Assembly (NCBI RefSeq): GCF_039769985.1
Contig: NZ_JBDNCH010000002.1
Location: forward strand, 1,984,001-2,048,000
DNA length: 64,000 nt
Source of the DNA: Ponticoccus litoralis
GTDB lineage: Bacteria; Pseudomonadota; Alphaproteobacteria; Rhodobacterales; Rhodobacteraceae
Reading direction: 5' to 3'
Below, piece by piece: positions 15,810-27,789 of this stretch. The notes beneath the pieces are model-generated. The model was not told the origin of the DNA, did no database searches, and saw only the letters and a program-made list of their open reading frames with translations. Position numbers and translations under genes: made by a program. Numbering within the stretch: the first letter of the stretch is position 1; every line of letters starts with the position of its first letter.

Positions 15810-18632
15810 ATGGCCCTGTCCCGACGCACCGGCGCGCGCTTTCAGGCCAATATCTGGCCGGGCTTCGTCGATGCGATGACAGGGCTGCTGCTGGTCCTGA
15901 CCTTCGTGCTGTCGATCTTCATGGTGATCCAGTTCGTCCTGAACGAGACGATCTCGGGGCAGGAAAACGAGCTGAATTCCCTGTCCGACGAACTGGCCGC
16001 TCTGGCAGAGGCGCTGGGCGTGCAGGAACGGCGCAATTCCGCGCTGAGCTCGGAACTGGGCAGCCTGCAATCGACGCTGGACGACCGCGACACGCGGCTG
16101 ACCGAGGCCGAAAGCCTGATCGCCGCGCTGACCGCGACGCGCGACCGGCAGGCGGCGGAACTGGATGCGGCCTCGGCGCGGATCGACGACTACGAGGCCC
16201 GCGTCGCGGCCCTGCTGGTGGAACGCGACAGCGCGCAGGCCGACCTTGCCGATGCCGCCGCCGCCCGCGATGCGCTGGCCACCGAGCGCGACTCGCTGAA
16301 TGCGGCGTTGGAGCAGGCACAGGGGGAAATCGACGCGCAGGAAGAGGCCGCGGCCCTTGCCGCCGCGCGCCGCAAGGCGCTGGATGCGCTGGTTGCCGAC
16401 CTGCGCGCCCGGAACGCCGACCGCGAGGCCCGCATCGGCGCGTTGAGTGCAGAGGTCGATGACCTTCAGGCCGACCTGACCGAGGAGGAAGCGCAGCGGC
16501 TGGCCGAGGCCGAGGCCGCCAAGGCCCTGCGCGCAAGGCTTCAGGACGCGAATGCCGAACTGACCGCCATGACCATGGCGCTGGAGGAAGAGCGGGCGCG
16601 GGCGGAAGAGACGCTGACCCTGCTGGCCGCCGCCCGCGAGGCCGAGGACGACCTGAATGCGCAGCTGGCCGCCGCGCTTCTGGCGGGCCAGCAGGAGGGC
16701 ACCGCCCTGCAATCGCGCATCGACGCACTGGAGGCAGAGCTGGCCCAGGCCCGCCGTGCCGAGGCCGAGGCCAATGCCCGGCTGGCGGATACGCTGGAGG
16801 AGGGCGAGGCCGAGGCGCAGGACCTTCAGACGCAACTGGACGGGGCGACCGCCCGGATCATCACGCTGGAGGCCACGCTGGCCGATGCCCGCTCCGAAGG
16901 GGCGGTGGCGGATGAGCGGATGTCGGACCTGCGCTCGGAACTGGAAGCGGCCCGCGCCGGACAGCGCGCCGTCGAGGCCGAGCTTGCCGCCGAGACCCGC
17001 GCGCGGGCGGCGTCCGAGCGCGATCTGGCCGCCCTGCGCACCGATGCGGAATCGCGCGAAACCCGGCTGACCGACCTTTCGGCGCAACTGGCGCAGGTCC
17101 TGGCGCGGATTGCCGAGGCAGAGGCGCTGGAGACCGAACTGGAGGCCTTGCGCGCCCGCAACGCGGCGCTTGTCACCCGCCTGTCGAACGCCGAGGGACA
17201 GGCCGCTGACCGCGCCACCCTGCTGGAGGACCTGAGGGCAGAGCGCGACCGGCTGGACAGCCAGTTGGGCGTGGTGCGCGGCGCGCTGGCCGATGCCCGC
17301 GCCGAGGCCGAGACCGCGCAGGACAGGATCGCGGGGCTGACCGCGCAGCTTTCCGCGGGTGACGACCGCGAGGGTGCGCAAAGCGACCGCATAGAGGCGC
17401 TGCGCGGCGAGGCGGCCCGTCTGCGCGCGCAGCTCGACGCCACGCAGAAGCGGGCCGAGGATCGCGGCGCGCGGATCGAACGGCTGCAGGCGCAGAACGA
17501 CGCGCTGCTCTACCGATCTTGCCCGCATGGGGGGCGCCGAGGCGGAACAGGAGGCGGTGAAGTCCGCGCTGGAGGCTTCGCGCACACGGCTGGCCGAGCT
17601 GCAGGAAGAGGTCGACGGCCTGCGCGATCGCGACGCGCGGCGCGACGGGCTGGTGGCCGACCTGCGCCAGCGCCTGGCCGAGGCCGAGGCCCGCGCCAGC
17701 GCCAATGCCGACGACAGCCGGTCATTGGAGGAACAGCTTGCCTCGGCCCTTGCGGCGCGGCTGGCCGCCGAAACCGATGCCCAGACCGTGCGCGACGACC
17801 TGACCGCCGCGCTGGCCGCGCAGAAGGCGGCAGAGGTCGCCGCCGAAGACCGGCTGGAGCGCGCCGAGGCGCGGCAGGTGTTGCTGGCAGAGGCGCGCGA
17901 GAAGCTGGCGCAATCCTCCGAACGCGCGACCAAGGCGGAGTTGCAGGTCGAGGCGCTGAACCGGAACGTGTCGGAACTGCGCGGCCAGCTTGGCCAGTTG
18001 CAGGCGCTTCTGGACGATGCGCAGGCCCGCGACGCGGCTGCCAAGGTGCGGCTGGAGAACCTCGGGTCGGAACTGAACGCGGCCATTGCCCGCGTCGCAC
18101 AGGAAGAGCGCCGCCGCCGCCAGCTGGAAGAGGAACGTGCCCGGCGGCTGGAAGAGGAAAAGCGCGACCTCGAACGCTATCGCTCGGAGTTCTTCGGGCG
18201 GCTGCGCGAGGTGGTGGGCGACCGCGAGGGCCTGCAGATCCAGTGGCGACCGCTTCGTGTTTTCCTCCGAGGTGCTGTTTGAGCAGGGCTCTGCCGACCT
18301 GTCCGCGGCGGGGCGGCGCGAGATTGCCAAGGTGGCGAATATCCTGCGTGCCATCGCCTCTGACATCCCCGAGGGCATCGATTGGGTGATCCGGGTCGAC
18401 GGCCATACGGACGACCTTCCCCTGCGCCCCGGTGGCGATTTCCAGTGACAACTGGGAGCTGTCGCAGGCGCGCGCCCTGTCGGTGGTGCGCGACATGATC
18501 GACAGCTACGGCATCGACCCGCGTCGGCTGGCGGCGAACGGCTTTGGCCAGTGGCAGCCGGTGGCCGAGGGCAGCAGTGCCGGGGCCCGCGCCCAGAACC
18601 GCAGGATCGAGTTGAAGCTGACAGAACGCTGA
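15810..18632 (+). CDS. Giant coiled-coil MotB/OmpA-like peptidoglycan-binding protein, three frame breaks
   Basis: Repaired protein of about 939 residues. Order: short cytoplasmic N-terminus; WPGFVDAMTGLLLV with Asp21 at the start of a single membrane helix (22-44), the position of the proton-binding Asp in MotB/TolR; about 700 residues of heptad-rich Ala/Glu/Arg/Leu coiled coil; C-terminal OmpA/MotB domain (DRFVFSSEVLFEQGSADL, VDGHTDDLPL, NWELSQARALSVVR, AQNRRIELKL). Frame breaks lie at 17511-17514, 18244 and 18446; each repairs with one extra base removed, the last two reading CAG-T-G. It is co-transcribed with the ExbB-like gene. The coiled coil could span the periplasm to the cell wall; the cargo or task is unknown. 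Confidence 0.85.
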
Positions 18633-18758
18633 CAGAACGCGGACCGGCCCGGGTTCTTGCCTGCCGGCGGGCAGGGCAGGGCGGCGGCGTGGGCACGGCA
18701 GGGCAGGGCGCGGCGCAGGGGCCCCTGTTTCGCGGACCTCTGCGGGCAGCGTGACAGC

Positions 18759-18788
18759 GTCGCCGCAAAGGAAGTCGCCGCAAAGGAA
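18759..18788. repeat. 15-bp tandem duplication
   Basis: The 15-mer GTCGCCGCAAAGGAA occurs twice head to tail directly before the hairpin between the OmpA-like gene and clpA. Probably a replication slip; no function is apparent. Confidence 0.8.
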
Positions 18789-18815
18789 AAGGGGCGCCCC
18801 GGAAGGCGCCCCTTT
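18788..18815 (-). terminator. Terminator of clpA (stem AAAGGGGCGCC)
   Basis: Perfect 11-bp stem AAAGGGGCGCC / GGCGCCCCTTT with a 6-base loop, 15 bases past the clpA stop. On the minus strand it is followed by a T-rich stretch (TTTTCCTTT), as expected for intrinsic termination. It may also serve the convergent OmpA-like gene. Confidence 0.75.
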
Positions 18816-18830
18816 CTGAAAAGGTCGGGA

Positions 18831-21162
18831 TCAGTCCGCCGTCAGCAGCGGTGGCTTCTTCGAGCTGAGGCGCGGGTTGTCCGGTCCTTCTAGGTTCAGC
18901 ACCAGCTCGCCGTCCTTGACGGCAACCTTGACGACGCCGCCCTTGGTCAGCTTGCCGAAGAGCAGTTCCTCTGCCAGCGGCTTCTTGATGTTTTCCTCGA
19001 TCACGCGGCCCAGCGGGCGGGCGCCCATCTTCTCGTCGTAGCCGCGCTCGGCCAGCCATTCGGCCGCCGGTTTGGTCAGTTCGATGGTCACGTTGCGGTC
19101 CATCAGCTGCGCTTCGAGTTGCAGCACGAACTTCTCGACCACCTGCAGGATCGTGTCCTTGGGCAGCGGCTGGAAGCTGATCACCGCGTCCAGACGGTTG
19201 CGGAATTCCGGCGTGAAGGTCCGCTCGATGGCGGCGGTATCCTCGCCCTCGCGGCGGTCGCGACCGAAGCCGATGGCGGCCTTGGCCATGTCGGCGGCGC
19301 CCGCGTTCGAGGTCATGATCAGGATCACGTTGCGGAAATCCACGGACCGCCCGTTGTGATCGGTCAGCGTGCCGTGGTCCATCACCTGCAACAGGATGTT
19401 GAACACGTCCGGGTGCGCCTTCTCGATCTCGTCGAGCAGGAGCACGCAGTGCGGATGCTGGTCCACGCCATCGGTCAGCTGGCCGCCCTGGTCGAAACCG
19501 ACATAGCCCGGAGGCGCACCGATCAGGCGGCTGACGGCGTGCTTCTCCATGTACTCGGACATGTCGAAGCGCAGCAGTTCAACCCCCGTGGTGGAGGCCA
19601 GCTGCTTGGCCACCTCGGTCTTGCCGACGCCGGTCGGACCCGCAAACAGGTAGTTGCCGATGGGCTTCTCGGGCTCGCGCAGACCGGCGCGGGCCAGCTT
19701 GATCGCGCTGGACAGGGCGGTGATCGCCGGATCCTGCCCGAAGACCACGCGCTTCAGCGTGACCTCGAGATCCTTCAGCACCTCTGCGTCGTCCTTGGAC
19801 ACGTTCTTCGGCGGAATGCGGGCGATCTTGGCCACGACGGCCTCGATCTCCTTGGTGCCGATGGTCTTGCGGCGCTTGCTTTCGACAACCAGATGCTGGG
19901 CCGCACCGGCCTCGTCGATGACGTCGATGGCCTTGTCCGGCAGCTTGCGGTCGTTGATGTAGCGCGCCGAAAGCTCCACCGCGGTCTTCACCGCCTCGGC
20001 GGTGTATTTCACGCCGTGGTGATCCTCGAAATAGGGCTTCAGGCCCTTGAGGATCTTGATCGTGTCCTCGACCGTCGGCTCGTTCACGTCGATCTTCTGG
20101 AAACGGCGCGACAGGGCGCGGTCCTTCTCGAAGTGCTGGCGGAACTCCTTGTAGGTGGTCGAGCCCATGGTGCGCAGCTTGCCGCCCTGAAGCGCGGGCT
20201 TCAGCAGGTTCGACGCATCCATGGCGCCGCCAGAGGTCGCGCCGGCGCCGATCACGGTGTGGATCTCGTCGATGAAGAGCACCGCGTCGGGGTGTTCCTC
20301 AAGCTCTGTCACCACGGCCTTCAGCCGCTCTTCGAAATCGCCGCGGTAGCGGGTGCCAGCCAGCAGCGCGCCCATGTCGAGCGAGTAGATCGTGGTCTGC
20401 GACAGCACCTCGGGTACCTCGCCGGTGACGATCTTGCGGGCCAGCCCCTCGGCGATGGCGGTCTTGCCGACGCCCGGGTCGCCCACCAGAAGCGGGTTGT
20501 TCTTGCGGCGGCGGCACAGCACCTGGATGCAGCGCTCGACCTCGAGCGCGCGGCTCGATCAACGGATCGACCTCGCCCTTCTCCGCCTTCGCGTTCAGAT
20601 CCACGCAGTACTTGCCCGGGGCCGATTCCTTGTCGCTGCCGGGGGCCGCGGCCTCTGCCGGTTGCGCGTCTTCCTCCGCGTCGGTCGAGCCCTGCACCGG
20701 GCGCGCCTCGCCATAGGCGGGGTTCTTGGCCACGCCGTGGGCGATGAAGTTCACCGCGTCGTAGCGGGTCATGTCCTGTTCCTGAAGGAAGTAGGCGGCG
20801 TTCGACTCGCGCTCGGCGAACATGGCGACCAGCACATTGGCGCCCGTCACCTCGGTCCGGCCAGAGGACTGCACGTGGATCGCGGCGCGCTGGATGACGC
20901 GCTGGAAGGCGGCGGTGGGCACCGCCTCTGACCCTTCGATGTCGGTCACGAGGTTGGACAGGTCTTCGTCGATGAAATCGACGAGGGTGCCGCGCAACTC
21001 TTCGGTGTCGACGGAACAGGCCTTCATCACCCGGGCGGCGTCCGGTTCGTCGATCAGCGCCAGAAGCAGGTGTTCCAGCGTTGCGAATTCGTGGCTGCGC
21101 GAGTTGGCCAGCGCCAGCGCAGAGTGAATGGCCTGCTCAAGAGTGTTCGAAAATGACGGCAC
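18831..21162 (-). CDS. clpA: ATP-dependent Clp protease ATP-binding subunit ClpA, one frame break
   Basis: AAA+ unfoldase that feeds substrates to ClpP. Repaired length is about 776 residues, normal for ClpA. The N-domain repeats (MPSFSNTLEQAIHSAL, EHLLLALIDEPDAA) are followed by AAA-1 with Walker A GDPGVGKTA and Walker B VLFIDEIHT, then AAA-2 with Walker A GPTGVGKTE and Walker B LLLDEIEKA. AAIGFGRD is the ClpP-docking loop. The frame breaks at 20555, where ATCGAGCCGCG should read ATCGGCCGCG to give the expected PLIGRA-EVER. Being one gene for an important protease, the break is probably a sequence error. No clpS is seen beside it. Confidence 0.93.
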
Positions 21163-21311
21163 GGGAGTGCTCCTCTTGTCTGCGCTGTTCCCTGAGGATC
21201 AGCATTGCCTCATAGGGTTAAGGTTTGGTCGATTAGGGCCAGTCTTCAAGTTTTTTCTGGAATGACCCACATCACAAATCACCAAAGCACCGCAACCTGC
21301 CGTGAGGTTGG

Positions 21312-22073
21312 TCAGAAGTTGTCCTTCCGTTTCCGGATTTCGGCAAACACCTGAACGTCGCTGGCATCGGGCATGCCGACGGCGGCTTTGACGTCCGGAT
21401 GACCGGCGCGCAGGAAGGGGTTCGTGTCAAGTTCAAGGGACAGTGGAACCTGGGCGGTTGGCTCGCCCTTGGCGCGGGCCTTCGCGATCGCCTCTGCACG
21501 AGAGATAAGCGCATTGTTGCCGGGTTCAATGGTCAACGCGAAGGCCGCGTTCGAGGTGGTGTATTCGTGGCCCGAGTAGACCATGGTCTCGGGCGGCAGG
21601 GCGGCCAGCTTGGACAGGCTGTCCCACATCATTTCGGGCGTGCCCTCGAACAGCCGACCGCAGCCCAAAGCCATCAGGCTGTCGGCGGTAAAGACCGCCT
21701 TGGCGCGCGGGAAATGGAAGGCCATGTGCCCCAGCGTATGGCCGGGCACGTGCAGCGGCTCGGTGTAGCCCACGCCCTCGCCGCCGTTCATGCCTTCCTC
21801 CAGCGCCATGTCCAGCGGCGGCAGCTTGTGTTCTTCGGCGCGCGGACCCATGACCTTGCAGCCGTATCTGGCGCGCAACTCCTCGACGCCCTGTACGTGG
21901 TCGGGGTGGTGGTGGGTGATCAGGATCGTGCCCAGCGACCAGCCGCGCCGGTCCAGCGCGTCGATGATCGGCCCGGCCTCGGGGGCGTCGATCAGGCAGA
22001 CACCGTCCGGGCCCTTGGCGATATAGGCGTAGTTGTCCGAGAGACAGGGGACGGTGACGATCTCGAGGGCCAT
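21312..22073 (-). CDS. gloB: Hydroxyacylglutathione hydrolase (glyoxalase II)
   Basis: Protein of 253 residues in the metallo-beta-lactamase fold. The metal site THHHPDH is at about residues 54-60, with further ligands in HVPGHTLGH, FTADSLM and YSGHEYT. It hydrolyses S-lactoylglutathione to lactate and glutathione, completing methylglyoxal detoxification. ATG 22073 (MALEIVTVPCLSDNYAY) matches the family start. It is divergent from a methyltransferase gene with only 62 bp between, so the promoters are shared or close. Confidence 0.94.
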   Translation of the reverse strand: MALEIVTVPCLSDNYAYIAKGPDGVCLIDAPEAGPIIDALDRRGWSLGTILITHHHPDHVQGVEELRARYGCKVMGPRAEEHKLPPLDMALEEGMNGGEGVGYTEPLHVPGHTLGHMAFHFPRAKAVFTADSLMALGCGRLFEGTPEMMWDSLSKLAALPPETMVYSGHEYTTSNAAFALTIEPGNNALISRAEAIAKARAKGEPTAQVPLSLELDTNPFLRAGHPDVKAAVGMPDASDVQVFAEIRKRKDNF

Positions 22074-22135
22074 GGCATTTCCTTCAAGGCTTTGACAGGA
22101 TGCGGCCAGACTGACGCATCCACCGGGAGACAGCA

Positions 22136-22888
22136 ATGCATCTGGATGTGCAGGTGTTGCGCGATTTCTATTACCGCAGCGCGCTGGGGCGCGCCGCGCA
22201 GAAAATCGTGCGCGATCAGCTAGAGACCTTCTGGCCGGTGGCAAAGGGGCACACGGTGGTGGGCTACGGTTTCGCCACGCCGCTGCTGCGCCCCTACCTG
22301 ACGGAATCGCGCCGGGTGATCGGGTTGATGCCCGCGCCGCAGGGGGTCATGTCCTGGCCCGCCGGTCTGCCGAACGTGTCGGTGCTCTGCGAGGAAACGC
22401 TCTGGCCGCTGGAAACCGGGCATGTGGACCGGCTGGTGGTGATGCACGGGCTGGAGACCTCGGAGCGGCCCTCGGAGCTTCTGGACGAGGCCTACCGCGT
22501 GCTGGGTCCGGGCGGCGAGGCGGTCTTTGTCGTGCCCAACCGCACCGGCCTGTGGGCGCGGGCCGACTGGACGCCCTTCGGCTACGGCAGGCCCTATTCG
22601 CTGGGCCAGCTCGAAGCGCAGCTGAAGCGCCACGACTTCGTGCCCGAAGCGCAGGTTTCGGTGCTGTTCCAGCCGCCCTCTACCCGGCGGTTCTGGATGA
22701 AGACCGGCCCGGTCTGGGAGAAGGTGGGCCGCGCGATCCCGGCGGTCATGGCGGGCGGCGTGATGATGGTGCTGGCCTCGAAGAAGCATCCGCCGACGCG
22801 GCGCGGTGTCGGACGGGCCGCCCGCGTCCTGAACCCGCTGGACGTGCTGACCCCGAAGCCCACCGCCGGCCGCGCCAAGCCGGTCTGA
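22136..22888 (+). CDS. Class I SAM-dependent methyltransferase (Methyltransf_11-like)
   Basis: Protein of 250 residues. Rossmann-type features are degenerate but present: VVGYGFATPLL in place of the usual GxGxG loop, then VDRLVVMHGLETSERPSELLDEAYRVLGPGGEAVFVVPN, the motif-4 and post-motif region of Methyltransf_11. A hydrophobic stretch near the C-terminus (AIPAVMAGGVMMVLASKK) is the last beta strands, not a membrane anchor. The substrate is unknown. It is divergent from gloB. Confidence 0.8.
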   Translation: MHLDVQVLRDFYYRSALGRAAQKIVRDQLETFWPVAKGHTVVGYGFATPLLRPYLTESRRVIGLMPAPQGVMSWPAGLPNVSVLCEETLWPLETGHVDRLVVMHGLETSERPSELLDEAYRVLGPGGEAVFVVPNRTGLWARADWTPFGYGRPYSLGQLEAQLKRHDFVPEAQVSVLFQPPSTRRFWMKTGPVWEKVGRAIPAVMAGGVMMVLASKKHPPTRRGVGRAARVLNPLDVLTPKPTAGRAKPV

Positions 22889-23129
22889 CCGCCGAAACGG
22901 CGCGAAAACCGGCGTTCCGGGGGCCGCGCGGGCGATCCCGTGCAGGGGCCGGATCGACCCGCCCGGGGGCAAATCGGGCCGTCTTTGGCCCGCCGCAGAG
23001 AGGGGAATCGCGGAAAGCTGCGGAAAAGTGACATTTTTCATGCCTTTACTTTGGGCGCAGATGGTCGCACCCGCCGCAACCCCCTGAAAATCGGACGTTT
23101 ACCGCCAACGGTATTTGTTCTTGAAGATG

Positions 23130-23157
23130 TTGCGAGGTTCGGGAGGCTCTGCTACAT
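23130..23157 (+). promoter_or_regulatory. Candidate promoter of the ATP synthase operon
   Basis: TTGCGA (23130-23135) and CTACAT (23152-23157) are spaced 16 bp apart, about 105 bp before the atpH start. The -35 fits the sigma-70-type TTGxxx seen in alphaproteobacteria; the -10 is weak. Low certainty. Confidence 0.35.
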
Positions 23158-23262
23158 CCGCCGCGATCCATAAGCCTTGGCACCAATCAAGGTCAGCACA
23201 TGCCCTCGGACGCCCGGCAGCATCGCCCCGCGTCACGGGGGCCGCATATCGGAAGGGTGGAC

Positions 23263-23823
23263 GTGTCTGAATCAGCATCGATTTCCTCTGGCATAGCCGA
23301 ACGCTATGCCACTGCCGTCTTCGAGATCGTGAAAGAAAATAACGAGCTTGCCGCGCTCGAGTCCAATCTCGACGATCTTTCTGCCGCAATCGCCGACAGC
23401 CCCGAGCTGCGCGATCTGCTGGCCAACCCCGCTTACTCGCGCGCCGAGCAGCAGGCCGCCATCACCGCCGTCGCGGAGAAGATGGGCCTGACCACCGTGC
23501 TGCGGAACACGCTGGGCCTGATGGCATCCAAGCGCCGCCTCTTCGTGGTGCCGCATATGGTGACGCGCCTGCGCGCCATGATTGCCGACGCCAAGGGCGA
23601 AGTGACCGCGGAGGTGACCTCGGCGACCGAGCTGAGCGCCGCGCAGCGCCAGCAGCTGGCCGACACCATCAAGTCCAAGTTCGGCAAGGACGTGAAGATC
23701 AATACGACCGTCGATGAAAGCCTCATCGGCGGTCTTGTCGTCAAGGTGGGCTCGAAGATGATCGACACCTCGATCCGCTCGAAGCTCAACTCCCTCCAGA
23801 ATGCAATGAAAGAGGTCGGATAA
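23263..23823 (+). CDS. atpH: ATP synthase F1 subunit delta
   Basis: Stalk subunit linking F1 to the F0 b-subunits, 186 residues. Starts at GTG 23263 with GGAAGG upstream, giving MSESASISSGIAERYATAVF, the usual N-terminus in this group. The OSCP signature is near the C-terminus (TVDESLIGGLVVKVGSKMID). It is the first gene of the F1-only operon atpHAGDC; the F0 genes lie elsewhere, as is usual in Rhodobacterales. The stop is directly before the atpA ATG. Confidence 0.96.
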   Translation: MSESASISSGIAERYATAVFEIVKENNELAALESNLDDLSAAIADSPELRDLLANPAYSRAEQQAAITAVAEKMGLTTVLRNTLGLMASKRRLFVVPHMVTRLRAMIADAKGEVTAEVTSATELSAAQRQQLADTIKSKFGKDVKINTTVDESLIGGLVVKVGSKMIDTSIRSKLNSLQNAMKEVG

Positions 23824-25362
23824 ATGGGTATCCAAGCAGCGGAAATCTCCGCGATCCTGAAGGACCAGATCAAGAACTTCGGCGAGGAAGCCGAAGTCGC
23901 CGAGATCGGTCGCGTGCTCTCGGTGGGTGACGGCATCGCCCGCGTCCACGGCCTCGACAACATCCAGGCGGGTGAAATGGTCGAGTTCCCGGGTGGCATC
24001 ATGGGGATGGCGCTGAACCTCGAGACCGACAACGTCGGTATCGTGATCTTCGGCTCCGACCGGGACATCAAGGAAGGCGACACCGTCAAGCGCACGAACT
24101 CGATCGTGGACGTTCCCGCGGGCCCCGGCCTGCTGGGTCGCGTCGTCGACGGTCTGGGCAACCCGCTGGACGGCAAGGGCCCGATCCAGTTCGAAGAGCG
24201 CCGGATCGCCGACGTCAAGGCACCGGGCATCATCCCGCGTAAATCCGTGCACGAGCCCATGGCGACCGGCCTGAAGGCCGTCGACGCCATGATCCCGGTT
24301 GGCCGCGGCCAGCGCGAGCTGATCATCGGTGACCGTCAGACCGGCAAGACCGCGCTGGCGCTGGACACCATCCTGAACCAGAAGTCCTACAACGATGCCG
24401 CCGGCGACGACGAAAGCAAGAAGCTGTTCTGCGTCTATGTCGCCATCGGCCAGAAGCGCTCGACCGTGGCGCAGCTGGTGAAGAAGCTCGAAGAGACCGG
24501 CGCCATCGAATACTCGATCGTCGTGGCGGCAACCGCCTCGGACCCGGCCCCCATGCAGTTCCCGGCGCCCTACGCCGCGACCGCCATGGCCGAGTACTTC
24601 CGCGACAACGGCAAGCACGCGCTGATCATCTACGATGACCTGTCCAAGCAGGCCGTGTCCTACCGCCAGATGTCCCTGCTGCTGCGCCGCCCGCCGGGCC
24701 GCGAAGCCTACCCGGGCGACGTTTTCTACCTTCACTCGCGCCTGCTGGAGCGTTCGGCCAAGCTGAACGAGGACAACGGTGCGGGCTCGCTGACGGCCCT
24801 GCCGATCATCGAAACGCAGGGCGGCGACGTGTCGGCCTTCATTCCGACCAACGTGATCTCGATCACCGACGGCCAGATCTTCCTTGAAACCGAACTGTTC
24901 TACCAGGGCATCCGCCCCGCCGTGAACACCGGTCTGTCGGTTTCGCGCGTGGGCTCCTCGGCCCAGACCAAGGCGATGTCCTCGGTTGCCGGTCCGGTGA
25001 AACTGTCGCTCGCCCAGTACCGCGAGATGGCGGCCTTCGCCCAGTTCGGTTCGGACCTCGACGCCGCCACCCAGCGCCTGCTGGCCCGTGGTTCGCGCCT
25101 GACCGAGCTGATGAAGCAGCCGCAGTACTCGCCGCTGACCAACGCCGAGATCGTCGTGGTCATCTTCGCGGGCACCAACGGCTTCCTCGACAAGCTGCCG
25201 CTGTCGGACGTGAAGCGCTTCGAATCCGAACTGCTGAGCTTCATGCACACCAACAAGTCCGACATCATGGACTGGATCACCAACGAAGATCCCAAGATCA
25301 AGGGTGACGCAGCCGACAAGCTCAAGGCAGCCATCGACGAATTCGCCAAGAACTTCGCGTAA
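23824..25362 (+). CDS. atpA: ATP synthase F1 subunit alpha
   Basis: Non-catalytic nucleotide-binding subunit, 512 residues, full length. Walker A GDRQTGKTAL at about 170-179, the alpha signature region PGREAYPGDVFYLHSRLLER, and the C-terminal DPKIKGDAADKLKAAIDEFAKNF. Strong ribosome site AGAGGTCGG before the ATG. Its codon use is more biased than that of neighbouring genes, typical of high expression. Confidence 0.98.
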   Translation: MGIQAAEISAILKDQIKNFGEEAEVAEIGRVLSVGDGIARVHGLDNIQAGEMVEFPGGIMGMALNLETDNVGIVIFGSDRDIKEGDTVKRTNSIVDVPAGPGLLGRVVDGLGNPLDGKGPIQFEERRIADVKAPGIIPRKSVHEPMATGLKAVDAMIPVGRGQRELIIGDRQTGKTALALDTILNQKSYNDAAGDDESKKLFCVYVAIGQKRSTVAQLVKKLEETGAIEYSIVVAATASDPAPMQFPAPYAATAMAEYFRDNGKHALIIYDDLSKQAVSYRQMSLLLRRPPGREAYPGDVFYLHSRLLERSAKLNEDNGAGSLTALPIIETQGGDVSAFIPTNVISITDGQIFLETELFYQGIRPAVNTGLSVSRVGSSAQTKAMSSVAGPVKLSLAQYREMAAFAQFGSDLDAATQRLLARGSRLTELMKQPQYSPLTNAEIVVVIFAGTNGFLDKLPLSDVKRFESELLSFMHTNKSDIMDWITNEDPKIKGDAADKLKAAIDEFAKNFA

Positions 25363-25373
25363 GAGGGGGAAAC

Positions 25374-26255
25374 ATGCCCAACCTCAAGGACCTGAAAAAC
25401 AGGATCGCGTCGGTCAAGTCGACCCGCAAGATCACCAAGGCCATGCAGATGGTCGCGGCCGCAAAACTGCGCCGCGCCCAGGATGCGGCCGAAGCGGCCC
25501 GCCCCTACGCGGAACGCTTCAACGGTGTGATGGCGTCGCTTGCCGCCTCGGTCGGAGACAGCGCGTCGGCGCCCCGCCTTCTGGCGGGGACCGGCAAGGA
25601 CGACGTGCACCTGCTGGTGGTCATGACCGCCGAACGCGGGCTGTGCGGCGGCTTCAACTCGAACATCGTGAAACTGGCCCGCGCGCGCATTGCCAAGCTG
25701 AAAGGCGAAGGCAAGACGGTGAAGATCCTCACCGTCGGCAAGAAGGGCCGCGAGCAGCTGAAGCGGGACAACGGCGACCTCTTCGTGGGTCACGTTGACC
25801 TGTCCGAGGTCAAGCGTCTGGGCTACAACAACGCGCAGGACATCGCGCGCGACGTGCTGGGCCGCTTCGATGCCGGTGAGTTCGACGTGGCGACGATCTT
25901 CTTCGCCAAGTTCAACTCGGTCATCAGCCAGGACCCGACGGCCCTGCAGATCGTGCCCGCCGCCTACGAGTCGACCGGTTCCGAGGAAGAGGGCGCATCG
26001 ACGCTCTACGACTACGAACCCGACGAAGAGGCGATCCTCGCGGACCTGCTGCCGCGCGGAGTGGCAACGCAGATCTTCGCGGCTCTGCTGGAAAACGCCG
26101 CCTCGGAGCAGGGCGCGCGGATGTCCGCCATGGACAACGCGACCCGCAACGCCGGCGACATGATCGACAAGCTGACGATCGAGTACAACCGTTCGCGTCA
26201 GGCCGTCATCACCAACGAGCTGATCGAAATCATTTCGGGCGCCGAGGCGCTCTAA
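25374..26255 (+). CDS. atpG: ATP synthase F1 subunit gamma
   Basis: Central rotor shaft, 293 residues. N-terminal coiled coil MPNLKDLKNRIASVKSTRKI and C-terminal ITNELIEIISGAEAL are the classic ends. AERGLCGGFNSNI is the conserved core. Ribosome site GAGGGG precedes it, 11 bases after atpA. Confidence 0.98.
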   Translation: MPNLKDLKNRIASVKSTRKITKAMQMVAAAKLRRAQDAAEAARPYAERFNGVMASLAASVGDSASAPRLLAGTGKDDVHLLVVMTAERGLCGGFNSNIVKLARARIAKLKGEGKTVKILTVGKKGREQLKRDNGDLFVGHVDLSEVKRLGYNNAQDIARDVLGRFDAGEFDVATIFFAKFNSVISQDPTALQIVPAAYESTGSEEEGASTLYDYEPDEEAILADLLPRGVATQIFAALLENAASEQGARMSAMDNATRNAGDMIDKLTIEYNRSRQAVITNELIEIISGAEAL

Positions 26256-26274
26256 GGAACCGGAGACGAAACCC

Positions 26275-27697
<1,423 letters not shown>

Positions 27698-27789
27698 ACC
27701 CGGGCAGCGGGGTGGGTCACGGACCCGTCCCGCGCCTGCCATACCGTGCGGGGCGGGCCTGACCCGCCGCGCACGACCAAGGAGTTCAC

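Noticed and set aside
15150..18086. A 978-codon minus-strand open frame opposite the OmpA-like gene.
   Set aside because: Its Ser/Arg/Ala-rich and Leu/Gly/Gln-rich product mirrors the coiled-coil gene; the plus strand has a membrane helix, heptads and an OmpA domain.
14631..18632. Zorya-type anti-phage system (ZorA/ZorB).
   Set aside because: The channel and OmpA parts fit superficially, but the long coiled coil is in the OmpA partner, not the channel subunit, and no ZorC, ZorD or ZorE gene follows (clpA does).
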